A stretch of 20,931 nt of DNA, taken from the NCBI RefSeq assembly GCF_000003605.2, contig NW_003120920.1, forward strand, positions 730,298 to 751,228. The letters are read 5' to 3'. The translations under genes and the position numbers were made by a program. This stretch comes from Saccoglossus kowalevskii. Its lineage: Eukaryota; Hemichordata; Enteropneusta; Harrimaniidae. Positions 1 through 9,278 of the stretch are shown in pieces; position 1 is the stretch's first letter; the number at the start of each line of letters is the position of its first letter. The notes under the pieces are model-generated. The model worked only from the letters and a program-made list of their open reading frames with translations, was not told the DNA's origin and searched no databases.

Positions 1-322
1 GTAGTCGTTTAAAAGATATACTAATAAACTGTATTTTAGATGACGAGCACATATTTGAGCGACATTGTTTGACATATTTACGTCATTTTTACGAAATAGA
101 AACTATCAATATAGAACATGCGATCTGTATAAAAGCGTTACGAGTGTGTCCAAGCCTGATTGAAATTAAAACATAAGCATTGAAAAACATGTTACACAAG
201 GACAGTTTGCGTATATTTTGTCTCAGACATGCGTTTCCTGTTTTCTGGGGTACATCATTAAATTTTCCTCTTTTAAAAAAAATGAATAATTTGTGATCAT
301 CTCATAGTTTCTATTAGAATGC
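1..322. other. 3' flank of the E2 gene, nothing recognised
   Basis: This AT-rich stretch lies downstream of the E2 stop codon on the minus strand and should hold its 3' UTR. I see no AATAAA or ATTAAA on the minus strand here, so the cleavage site is either non-canonical or beyond the window. No coding exon is supported. Confidence 0.4.
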
Positions 323-1736
323 TCATTTGGCTTTTCTGGCACTTTCTCTGGCTCTGTCATCATATGTCCACCTGAAATGGTGGTAATTATTAAGTATTTC
401 GTGGTCGAATGCATTATCTTCTTCCGGTTTGATGAGTATTGAAAATAAAGCATTGGGCACCTGTTCCATGTTTCCACTGGCAACCCATGTGTCATTATTC
501 AACAATCCGAGACAGACCTGCCCTCCATTCTGACTCACGTTCAGGTGGTAGATCGGGGTCAGAAAGTGGACCTATAAACACAATCAATACCATTGTTATT
601 AAGTAATATTACATATTCTCATGTTTTCATGAACCACGCACGGTGAACGTTGAATTCTGAAAGAATTATACATACATGAAAATGTCCTGCTTATCAAAAC
701 AAAAGTTTCATATTTTTCATCACTGCACTGTAGAGACGGGCATTAATTATTCAACGGGTTTTACATTTACTAGATTCACCGATAGTCAAATAAAAAATCA
801 AAATTCTCGTGAATAGGTTAAATGCTCAAATATCAAATATTAAAAATTAATGCTTTTTTACAGTATATGGTATACATGTAACACGGGTAACACATGATTG
901 GATGTTTGTTGTAGGAAAAAATGTGCAAGACTCACCAGTGGTGGCGCCATCGGGTAGTTATCTCTATAAATAAGGTTAAAGAAACAATAATTCGTATAAT
1001 TTGTATATTGAATGTCTGTGTAAATTTATTTGTAATCTTGGAGTGGTAACAGAACATGTGTCACATGACAAACAAAATGTGTAATTAAAGGATACGGAAA
1101 TGATATCTGTACTTTGAATTTTCCTCCTGAAAGAAATCAAATTGGACATTACTCTTTGCATAATTAGCATTGTAATCATCAAAAACGCGACGTTTCCCAG
1201 GCTTGGGATTCTTAGAATGTTCAGATTGTGTATGCAAACAATATTTTTTTTCTTTTGCCTATTTATTAAAAATCGATATTTCACACAATTTGAGTACCTA
1301 AATGTAATATCATCGATTTCAAAACACGAAATAAGTTTTCCAATTATTAAAGATTAGTTTTTAAACTTTGTGGCAACTTTAAAAATTAGTGGTCAGATGA
1401 TGAGTGTGCCAAATTACCTTTATACAGTGATTGCTTAGGACCAGGTATTTCTGCGTTCCATAAATAAAGATTATCTGATAGTAGCTGGACTTTGATACCG
1501 CACGGTGGGCTTTTCTGCACTAAGGTCAGCTCCTTTTGTAATCTGCGTGATAAAACATCTTCTGGGTCAGGTTATGTTATTTATTATGTTAACACGGACT
1601 GGGCGTGAAAGATATACATATAGTACATTTCTCACTGTGCATTCATATATGCTTGACATACTTCATTGCTTTGCCAATAAACTTGTAGTCAAAGACAATT
1701 ATTAAGCAATAACATACCGCTTTTACGAATCATCAT
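323..1736 (-). CDS. Ubiquitin-conjugating enzyme E2, five exons, complete
   Basis: Coding exons on the minus strand are 1736-1718, 1561-1418, 1126-1096, 963-936 and 571-323. All four introns are GT-AG and all phases agree, giving 156 aa. E2 enzymes take an activated ubiquitin-like protein from an E1 onto a catalytic Cys and pass it to an E3 or a substrate. Visible E2 hallmarks in order: helix 1 with SRRLQKEL (about 10-17), PPCGI (about 25-29), the W-x-A-x-I-x-GP segment (about 41-48), Y-x-GG-x-F, FPDNYP (64-69), PPLVHFLTPIYHLN ending at 85, and catalytic Cys94 in VCLGLL (codon 514-512). The C-terminal helices follow, ending in ARESARKAK. Length is that of a bare E2 core. The usual HPN triad is HLN (83-85), and one extra residue sits between it and the Cys. 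The start is the first of two adjacent ATGs; an in-frame TAG lies at 1751-1749. The SRRL-x-KEL opening recalls UBE2L3, the E2 most tied to RBR ligases, but the subfamily is not assigned. It is divergent from the ubiquitin-like/RBR gene at 2391. The two short internal exons make it easy to miss. Confidence 0.9.
727..864. mobile_element. Degenerate CTGTA-type foldback element in E2 intron 4
   Basis: The left end reads ACTGTA then ATTAATTATTCA-CGGGTTTTA, and the right end is the inverse, TTTTTTACAGTA. The inner text matches the element at 9071 (ATTAATTATTCACTGGGTTTTA). It lies wholly within the last E2 intron (935-572) and has no coding capacity. I read it as an old copy of a non-autonomous TIR element, probably TA-flanked. 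Confidence 0.5.
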
Positions 1737-2390
1737 TTCGAAGGCATGCTACGTACTATAATTTGCTTTATAGTTACCCGTAATGACGACAATTGCAATG
1801 GTCAGTATGCCGAGAGAATATAATAGTTACCTGCCAGTTAACTGCTTACTCAAGCTCATTCTGACGTCTCAATACTCTTACTAGTATGTATATATCGTAG
1901 TACATATAAGGACATATAAAACGCGACTAAATTGTTATATGAACGCGTCAAATGTAGTTTATAACTATGTATATTGTTCCGCATATGGCAGGCAGTTGTG
2001 TTTTCCCCGTACGTCTAAATATGGAATATACGTAATGTGTTTTTAATTTAATGGCGTAATCACCTGTAGGACTCGTATATCAATACGCCTTATTGCGTGA
2101 TATTCGATAATGACTCTTCTGTAACAGTGTGCACCTAAAACGGTTTTTGAATCGTATTATAACTATATTAAGAATCTAAACTTACAGTAATTATTAGTTT
2201 TAAACTACCATGTCGAAATTCTCTAACTATTTTAAAAGGCGGAAGAAGCACCTGTTGTTTGCACAAGTAGGTACCCGAACACTCTAGACTCCTATATAAG
2301 GACAAGAGTTTTAACATGTGCGTCACTGATCTGGACGCAGTCGACGCTATATACCTTTATTGTTGATTTCACCGTTCTCATCACATCAAC
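1737..2390. promoter_or_regulatory. Shared upstream region between divergent E2 and ubiquitin-like/RBR genes
   Basis: This 654-bp interval separates the two start codons. For the E2 (minus), CTATAAAG reads leftward at 1773-1766, which would put transcription start only about 5 nt before the ATG. For the RBR gene (plus), see the TATA box at 2293. Further AT-rich TATA-like strings lie at 1891-1920. A κB-like GGGGAAAAC occurs on the minus strand near 1993-2001 but misses the full consensus. No coding exon is seen. Joint regulation is inferred from the layout only. Confidence 0.45.
2293..2300 (+). promoter_or_regulatory. TATA box of the ubiquitin-like/RBR gene
   Basis: TATATAAG lies 98 bp before the ATG. 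The A of TCACT at 2325 is about 32 nt downstream, the normal TATA-to-start distance, and would give a 5' UTR of about 66 nt. An in-frame TGA at 2364-2366 shows the leader is untranslated in this frame. Confidence 0.5.
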
Positions 2391-3797
2391 ATGTCTGAAC
2401 CCCGTGATCCAAATCTCTGGCAGTTGTTTATAAATGGGGTTGAAGGGAAGACGGTAACTGTGGATATCCATAAGGTAATCATGTGTATATATTGGGGCGG
2501 AAAACCCGGAACCAGGTGTCTCTAAATTCTGCCCGTACTCGATTTCAGTGTCCACGGTAAATTGAATTATTCTGGGTTCGCATGAGTTTTGATTCTCTGC
2601 TCACCTGGTTCCCTAGTCTATAGAATTCTTCTAACCCTTAGTATGGTAGGCAATCCAATCCTGGGTAACATTCAATGATTTGTATCTATATATACATGTT
2701 TTATGTGACAATTTGAATACGCCCCTTCTAATTCAGATTTATGATATGAGCACCCCACCCGAACACCCCCATAGTCCTCTCTCCGAACTCTAATACTAAA
2801 TAAACAGTGTGTACTGACATAGAACACGGGCTCTTTTCAGGATGCAACTGTGGATGACCTTCTTAGGAAAATCAAGGACAAGAACAGACTACCTGTTGAA
2901 GAACAACGAGTGGTGTATGGGTCAAAACAACTACAAGCAGGCCAAGGCAAGCACCTGTACGATTATTATATAGAAAACAACTCAACGCTGTTTGTTGTTC
3001 AACGTCTACGGGGTGGGTCGACCGAAGAGCATGCCAAGCAGTTGGACGAAGACGTAGAGCTTACAGATGCGCCGGACATGATTACTTGGGATGATGATCC
3101 AGAAAACAAGCGAGCCAAGATGCCATGCGGCCATGCAATCGGGCCAGAATCTCTTACTGCATTTTGTAGAAGCCTGTTGACTAGTGGGAAATTCCGTTTT
3201 CTGTGCCCCTACGTTAGCAACGATTACACGTCGTACTGTAATGAGGAGTGGGCGTACGTGGACGTCAGGCGATTGGCGGTCCTCACCCCCGCAGAGAAAA
3301 AGGAATTTGAAACTAAGATAGCTACAAACTTCCTTCGCAAAGCTCAGGGAATCCAAGAATGTCCACAATGCAAGACGCTTTGTGAGCGCATTGACAAAAA
3401 GAATTTACGCTGTATATGCGCCATATGCACTCATAAACGCAGCAAAACGTTCGAATTCTGCTGGTTTTGTTTGCATGAATGGAAGACTAAAGGCAGCATT
3501 TCCAACTGCGGCAATAGCAGCTGCAGTGGTGAAGACCCGCGTCTGAAGATTCTCCGTACATGCCCCAAGAAGACCATCGTGGGCGTCCCCAATTGTCCTT
3601 CTCGTCGTGCTTGTCCTTCATGTGGCATGCTGATTGAACACGACAAAGCCTGTAAGCATATGGTATGCTTCTGTGGGAAGAAATTCTGCTTCATCTGTCT
3701 GACAAAACCTGATGCTAAAGGTAGTTACCAGTGTGGATCGTACAACACTAAGTGTACTATTGCTGCCATCCAGACAAAGATACCTGGCTCAGATTAG
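2391..3797 (+). CDS. Ubiquitin-like domain fused to RBR-type E3 ligase, two exons, complete
   Basis: Exons 2391-2474 and 2841-3797 join in phase 0 across a 366-nt GT-AG intron (acceptor CTCTTTTCAG), giving 346 aa. Residues 10-87 form a full ubiquitin-like fold: QLFI, GKT-x-T, I-x-DK, QR-x-x-Y-G-x-KQL, D-Y-x-I-x-x-x-STL, ending in RLRGG (83-87, bases 3003-3017). Against ubiquitin, equivalents of K11, K29, K33, K48 and V70 are kept, I44 is Val, and K27 and K63 are lost. After an acidic linker (about 88-118) comes an atypical RING1 (C124-x-H126, C137, C150, C161), then an IBR (C202-x2-C205, C219/C221/C224, C235-x2-C238, C251, C256). RING2 follows: C286-x2-C289, C299-x-H301, C304, C306, C311-x2-C314, with C326 and C333 as possible extra ligands. 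C299/H301 match the thioester Cys and His of parkin (C431/H433), so a ubiquitin-relay E3 activity is likely. The tail Q-x-x-IP recalls a family of RBR-like proteins I associate with fish and molluscs. The ATG has A at -3. An E2 gene is divergently placed just upstream. Confidence 0.9.
2475..2840 (+). other. Intron 1 of the ubiquitin-like/RBR gene
   Basis: The donor is AAG|GTAATC and the acceptor is CTCTTTTCAG|GAT, with a branch-point-like CTGAC near 2815. The intron is phase 0 and interrupts the ubiquitin-like domain after residue 28, at the equivalent of ubiquitin position 19. Confidence 0.85.
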
Positions 3798-4158
3798 AGT
3801 GACACTCACCAGCGAGCAGTACATTACTCGGACTTCACAGTCATCTGGGGTGACCCACACTCTTCACATCTATTGTATTCAGGACAACGCATTAGACTAC
3901 CTAGGATTCGAATCAGCTATCGGATTTTTTTGGGGGTGTTGAAATTGATAAGCAAAAGATAATAGGAAATATTGGGGGATACGAATTCAAAAATGTCGTC
4001 ATGCTGATGTACCGGACTTTACATCTCCCAGATAACAAATGGACAACCACCGACAGTCACGTAATCCTGATTACATATCACCTGACAGCGGTAATAATGC
4101 ATTGATTAGTTCTATCCCCTGTGGGTGGATCGAACATATTATGATCCTTTTTAATACT
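3798..4158. other. 3' flank or 3' UTR of the RBR gene, nothing recognised
   Basis: No coding frame is supported here. Frames that stay open just after 3797 overlap the end of the RBR gene in another frame and lack protein-like composition. Confidence 0.5.
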
Positions 4159-4159
4159 T

Positions 4160-4283
4160 TTTAAAAGGTACTTACCATTAGCCGGGTTCTTTTATATCAT
4201 GGGAAATTGTAAGTTTACGAAAACTGTTTTAAAGGTACTTACCATTAGCCGAGTTCTTTTTTTATCATAGGAAATTGCAAGTT
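4160..4283. repeat. 67-bp tandem duplication
   Basis: Two adjacent copies begin TTTTAAA-GGTACTTACCATTAG at about 4160 and 4227. They share the string from GGTACTTACC through GGAAATTG-AAGTTT with a few mismatches; GGTACTT occurs at 4167 and 4234, a period of 67. It has no coding content. Confidence 0.8.
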
Positions 4284-6640
4284 TTTGCAAATTCACAATT
4301 TGTTAACAAGCAATTTTGCAAGAACATACATATGTGATCTCGTATAGTAAGGATAACTATGGTTTTGTATAAATGTATTGTGGTCGGCGAGACTCGTTTT
4401 CTTGATAAAGCCGTCTCCCAATCAATTGTATGTTTTTGGAAGCCCCGATGAATTGATTGTTTGAATTACTTCGTAAACTCAAATATGTGGGTGTCTACTT
4501 TGAGTTATGCATTTACACGAAAACCTGTACTTACATTATCAATGAAATACATGTATATTAGAACAACAACACGTTTTTTTGTATTTTGTGACGCCATTGT
4601 TAAGCAGGCATAACGCATGCGTACATAGATCAATGTTGATCGTTAGTCTACAAATACGCACGTTCTACCCTCTTACATGAACTAGAGATTTTCCAAATCC
4701 AACGTATTCCATAACTGTGCGATTCATTGCGTAATCATAGTTTCGTTTGCAATCAGTTGTTGAAATTCACAAAATTGACGAAAACATAAATGAATGGTCG
4801 TAATTTGGCAAGAGCACCTCCGACTTGAATTTATGTGCAAATAAAGTTTTGGACCTGACACGCCCATGTCACGTTCCCTTTTCCATAACATTTGTTAAAT
4901 ATCATATGACATGATAAATATTTGATGTCGGTTTCGTTTGAGCATGATTTAAAAAACAAACAAATTCCGGGAGTGACGATATTTATCTTCTAGTTTTACT
5001 ACTAGTTAACAAATGCTTCTTTTTTTCGAGTATGTGTGTCAAACACTAGCACCATAAAACGTGCGTGGGTAAACGAAAGCTCAGGCCGCTGAAGAATTTT
5101 CACGGTGTTCTGAGACGACCGCAAATTGCAGGCATTCTACATTTCTTTTGCATACGCCCTCTATCGAGAGTAACAGCGCCTCATCGTGCGAGGGCGCACA
5201 TCATCTTAAAATATGTATGGGAAATAGAAGAGTGCATGAAAAAAAATAAATCAATAGACAAACAATCACATGTACGGTTTTATTAGTCTGAAATAATAAA
5301 AATTACATATTTTATTTTCCCACAAAAATATGACGCTACACCTATACACCATAAACCTTAGAAAGAAATGTTTCAATGTTTCTAGATGCCAAATTCATCA
5401 GTTATATGCATTAATAGGAGAAAACGTTGCAGTGGGAGTTGACAGTCCCTGATTACTATAAGTCTGAGGTTTACATCGAGTGCGATTTTGGACGACGCAT
5501 TTGTAAATTTCAATTCTGTATATATTTTATTATAACGCCAGTCATCTAAACACACTATTAAAACAGTCATTGTATTGCAATTTCCGGTGGCGTTTGAGTG
5601 AATTTATGTCAATTCGCTAACATAAACAAGCGATCACGAATTCGATACGTAACGGACCTTATAGCGGAAGTTTGCTCCTTTCGACCATATGACGCATTCT
5701 CATATATTGGTGATCAACATTTTAAAAATCGACTTGAAACCGATCCTATTTGCCTGGAAAGGTGATATTTAATTCCGTTTCCCGTGACTATATTCTACTT
5801 TGCTGTATAACAGGCTCATCCACAGACAGAATGATATGATACGGCAAGTTGTGAAGAGCTGGGGCGTTTCATTAATCGTAAACATTTCATTTGAGAAGGT
5901 CGTATATCAGGATGGCGCTGGGATTTCATCTAAAATTATGTAATACAAGATGGGTCCTTTCAGATTTGGCATAACGCCTAGATAGTCGGTGAACCATTTG
6001 CAACCACATAAATTCTTGAATAGACAATAGAAAAGGGTTGTAGTAACTTGATATGTACGCTCACAACAGCCGTGTACATACGTTCTCAAAACCTGTTCCC
6101 CATTCATTAACATGGCTGCCACTTTATGTGTACAACGCATTCACTTTTTAAAGCAAAAGTCCTGTTTTGAAGTCGGTTGTTTAATTCTGATACGTTTTCC
6201 GCAAAGTTGTTCTCTTCCGAGAACACTGACTCCCACTCAACAAATAAAAACCGCCCACAGTTGGTTCATTGTACGCTTCAAATGAGTGGACCGCTCAATG
6301 ACAGTCAAAGTGTATCATTGAGGGTGTTCTTGTTTTTTGCATGTGCAGGTTGATTGGTTGTTTACTTATGTAAATTTATGCAAATCGTAAGTTTTAATAA
6401 ATGGCTTGTTTTCCATTCACACGCTTTGTTGGGGAGCGGTTAAACTTAGCAGTTACACTTGCTGCCAGCCTCCCTTCAATATCAAAGACTTCAAAATTAT
6501 TACATCATGATTCTGGGAAAATATTTTTCATAGATGATTCTAGAAATATATTTTTAACATTATGATATGCTTAAAAATTAACAAAACATATCTAGATGGA
6601 AATAGTCACATAATTGTAAGAAATCTGTTACGGTTAAACG
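4284..6640. other. Non-coding interval between the RBR gene and the WAVE-homology gene
   Basis: This is AT-rich sequence with no recognisable exon. A somewhat GC-richer patch at 5060-5200 contains the inverted pair CGCCCTC (5155-5161) and GAGGGCG (5190-5196), which may be a remnant of a small repeat. The remainder shows only short chance ORFs. Confidence 0.5.
4840..4845 (+). terminator. Candidate polyadenylation signal, AATAAA
   Basis: I noticed no canonical AATAAA on the plus strand between the RBR stop codon and this one, about 1.04 kb downstream. Use by the RBR transcript is plausible but not shown. Confidence 0.3.
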
Positions 6641-6645
6641 GGAGG

Positions 6646-6706
6646 ACTTCCGGTAACGGTAAGAGCGGGGCCGGTTGGCGCTATGTGGTCATAGCACAAA
6701 ATGGCG
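6646..6706 (+). promoter_or_regulatory. CpG-rich promoter with ETS and YY1/TISU sites
   Basis: ACTTCCGG at 6646-6653 is a strong ETS site. CAAAATGGCG at 6697-6706 fits YY1 and the TISU start element used by short-leader housekeeping transcripts. The surrounding 6640-6800 is clearly richer in CpG than its neighbours. It lies directly upstream of the WAVE-homology exon at 6795. Confidence 0.55.
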
Positions 6707-6769
6707 TCGGTCGCGTACATGGAAGTGTTGAAACTCAGGTGCGCTGTTTTAATTGAAAATCGCAAATGA
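6701..6769 (+). CDS. Upstream ORF, 22 codons, in TISU context
   Basis: The ATG at 6701 sits in CAAAATGGCG and opens 22 codons (MASVAYMEVL start) ending at TGA 6767-6769, 26 nt before the main ATG at 6795 and in another frame. If the transcript starts upstream of 6701 this would be translated first and could limit the downstream protein. Alternatively it is a first exon, since CTCAG|GTGCGC inside it could be a splice donor. I cannot tell which. Confidence 0.35.
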   Translation: MASVAYMEVLKLRCAVLIENRK

Positions 6770-6794
6770 TCGTGTCGTTCCACGTATATTCACG

Positions 6795-7065
6795 ATGCCG
6801 TTCGTTAAAAGGAAAGTATTGCCGGTCGCTTTGAGCAAGAAACCGCTGGACAAGTCAATAAGCAATGAGCTAGAAGCCGTGACCAATAACACACTGTGTG
6901 GAGTTCTGCATCAGCTCTCCAGTCTATCAAAACATGCGGTTGCGATATTTGATGATATTACAAGTGAGGCTAAATTAATCCAACACCGATCTGCCCGACT
7001 ACATTCGCGAGTGACAAATTTAGAAGATCTTGTCAAGTGTATGGACGCAAAATCTGTGAAAGTTC
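6795..7065 (+). CDS. First coding exon of a WAVE-homology-domain protein (WASF/NHS superfamily), partial
   Basis: The exon encodes 90 aa plus one base of a split codon and ends at a strong donor, TTC|GTAAGT. The ATG has A at -3. The N-terminus MPFVKR (1-6), then ELEAVTNNTL (25-34), QLSSLSKHA (40-48), IF-x3-TSEA and helical R-x2-RL-x2-RV-x2-L, followed by MDAK (83-86), is the WAVE homology domain layout. WASF proteins begin MPLVKR with a ...QLSSLSKYA... core and nucleate the actin-regulating WAVE complex; NHS proteins begin MPFAKR. Both relations are visible and I do not choose between them. The split codon begins with C, which would allow Pro, as in the V-P-V-S that follows in NHS proteins. 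No convincing second exon was found downstream, so intron 1 is probably long. Confidence 0.75.
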
Positions 7066-9070
7066 GTAAGTATTTTTTAAAAATTTACGCGATCTATTGA
7101 TCGCAAAATACCGCAATCTGTTCCCGCAGTGCATTTAAAAAACGGACACCTCAGGTCAGCCTTTGAAATTTCACAATAAAAGAATTACCGATTTCAAATG
7201 TACTCTACAACAACATTAAATATTGAAAAAAAATATCCACGTCTTTTGGGATTGGGTTTGATTTAATTGGTGGCTTACATCATGAAAATATTTCATATTT
7301 GCGATGAGTAACTTTCGTTTTTATTATCAACTTTTAAAACATAGAACACATGCCTTTATGTACGTACAATATATCGCTTCTTCGTGTCCGTGAAAAGTAA
7401 TCGTAGAGTTATTTACACTAATAATAGCTGACATTTATTTTGAGTTGCTTAAAATAACACATGTAGGCAGTCGAGCACACAGTCCAAACTCTGTATTTTT
7501 AACGCCCCAATTCACATCCAATTAAATGATAATGTTCCACGAATAAAACTATAAAAGGCATTGTGACAACCCAGGAAGTCTTGTGCACGTGTCATAGGAA
7601 AAGCTGGTAGCGATTAATTGCTTTTTCAACAACAAAACTATTGTTTTAATTTCCCATATAACTGATAATTAAAATACTGGACAGCCAATAATAGTAGGTT
7701 TAGGGTTAAACTAGATGAACTGGATCGTATAGCTGGCAGATCTCATCTGTTGTGATTTAAAATAAGACAGGGTTGACCTGTTGATGCTGATAGACCATAC
7801 CTAGTCAGTTCTACAGTTTTGAGACCATGCAGGCAAGTGAGTGCAGTCAGCCACAATAAGCAACGAGTCTTGCCTGTGAGGACTTCATAGAAGACTTCGT
7901 ATGTACTGTGGCACAATGGAACTGTTAACAAACGCAGTCACTGCTTGTTTTGATATGCTGTGCTGGTGGCTGTCAGCGGCAGCTCACTGGCCTATGACAT
8001 TACAGCTAAACAGACGAATCAATGTAGTCACTGTTGCAAAGCATGAATGTGACACTGACAATGCTGTCTGTATATGTAGTTTTTACCCCCTGATGTTCCT
8101 AATGTCTATGTCTAATAAAACCACAACATCCACTGGTGGAACTAAAAATACTGGTGAACTTTAAACTATTTTTGAGTGTTTTTAATCGAGCGAGGAGATA
8201 TAAGATCGTATTGTAGTAATTTAGATGTTATGATATTGCAATACACATGCAAGTACAAAAAAAAATTATTTATAATAATGGCCAGTATTATAATTGTGGC
8301 TGGTATATGGTTTTAATTTCACTGAGATGAAAACAATGTATTGTATGGTTCACTTGTCTTTAGTTTAATTCCTTTTTCAATGTGCAAAGTTGTACAAAGT
8401 TAAGAGGAAGTTGGCTTGAGAATATTGTTCTATTACGGTAAATCACGTAGTTGGAAAGTTTGAAAAAAAATGACGAAAATACTAACAAATGCTCATTATA
8501 TCTGCGGAATGTTCTACAAGCTTTTTTCTTTTTATTTTCTTCTATAAACATAGAAATATATATTAATTTCTACGAGCTATCAGCAAAATGAATAAAAATA
8601 AAACCTAGCTATAATGATTAAAATTCTTAGGGAGAGGCTTGGCTTGATTGCATATGAATATCGCGCTACATTGTATTTTCAAAATAGGAGTAAATTTTGA
8701 GGTTGGTTTGTGAACTTTTTAATATTTATGTCTGAAATTTACTTGTGTAATGTCTGACCTTGTGTTCACCTTCATCAAATGTTTCCATATCCTTACACCC
8801 TGGTTTCCAGTGCGCATGTCTTGCGAATACCATATGTTTGCCAGCAAAATATAATTGATAATTCTAGGATGTTTCAATCTCTCTGCATGCATCATAAGGA
8901 CAGGCCAAAAAATACAACCTGGTGATATTGGTAAAAAAAGCATTTCCTTTAATAATTAAATTCATAATTATATAAGGCTTGCCATGAACAGAATTCTCTA
9001 CAAAATTATATTGAGAATTCTCTGAGATTTCTCAGAATGGTAATATGTGTAGGCATGCTAGCTACATTGT
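7066..9070. other. AT-rich intron or intergenic DNA
   Basis: Probably the start of intron 1 of the WAVE-homology gene. Short open frames at 7743-8164 on both strands have no protein-like pattern or splice support. Similar text GCGAGGAG...ATCGTAT occurs near 8189 and 9621, perhaps remnants of a dispersed repeat. Confidence 0.4.
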
Positions 9071-9278
9071 ACTGTAAAAGGATTAATTATTCACTGGGTT
9101 TTAATTTTGCTTATTTCGCTGGCTAAAAAATGAACTAAATTAAAACCAAGTGAATATGTAAAATTTAGCATAGAACACATTATCTAAATGATGAAACTGT
9201 GAATTTAAAACCCACTGAATATGCCTGAAATGGTAAATCAGCGAAATTTAAAGCCAGTGAAAATGGTCATTTTACAGT
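9071..9278. mobile_element. CTGTAAAA-type MITE
   Basis: The left end ACTGTAAAA...TTCACTGGGTTTTAA...TTTCGCTGG mirrors the right end, whose reverse complement reads ACTGTAAAA...TTTTCACTGGCTTTAAA. The imperfect inverted repeats are about 50 bp each and the element is about 208 bp, with no ORF. Left flank TA and right flank TG suggest a decayed TA target duplication. Confidence 0.65.

Noticed and set aside
223-495. Second minus-strand frame overlapping E2 exon 5
   Set aside because: Different frame from the E2 reading, which continues across all introns in phase.
1990-2003. κB-like GGGGAAAAC on the minus strand between the two ubiquitin genes
   Set aside because: One or more mismatches to the full κB consensus and only a single site; not enough to claim immune control.
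2292-2555. Open frame on the minus strand over exon 1 of the ubiquitin-like/RBR gene
   Set aside because: It overlaps the clearly coding plus-strand exon and its splice donor; it is a shadow.
3006-3694. Open frames on the minus strand inside the RBR exon
   Set aside because: Complement of Cys-rich coding sequence; no family pattern.
6294-6322. Hairpin CTCAATGA...TCATTGAG
   Set aside because: Eight-bp stem with no context; expected by chance in AT-rich DNA.
7743-8164. Open frames on both strands
   Set aside because: No recognisable family, no splice or promoter support, atypical composition.
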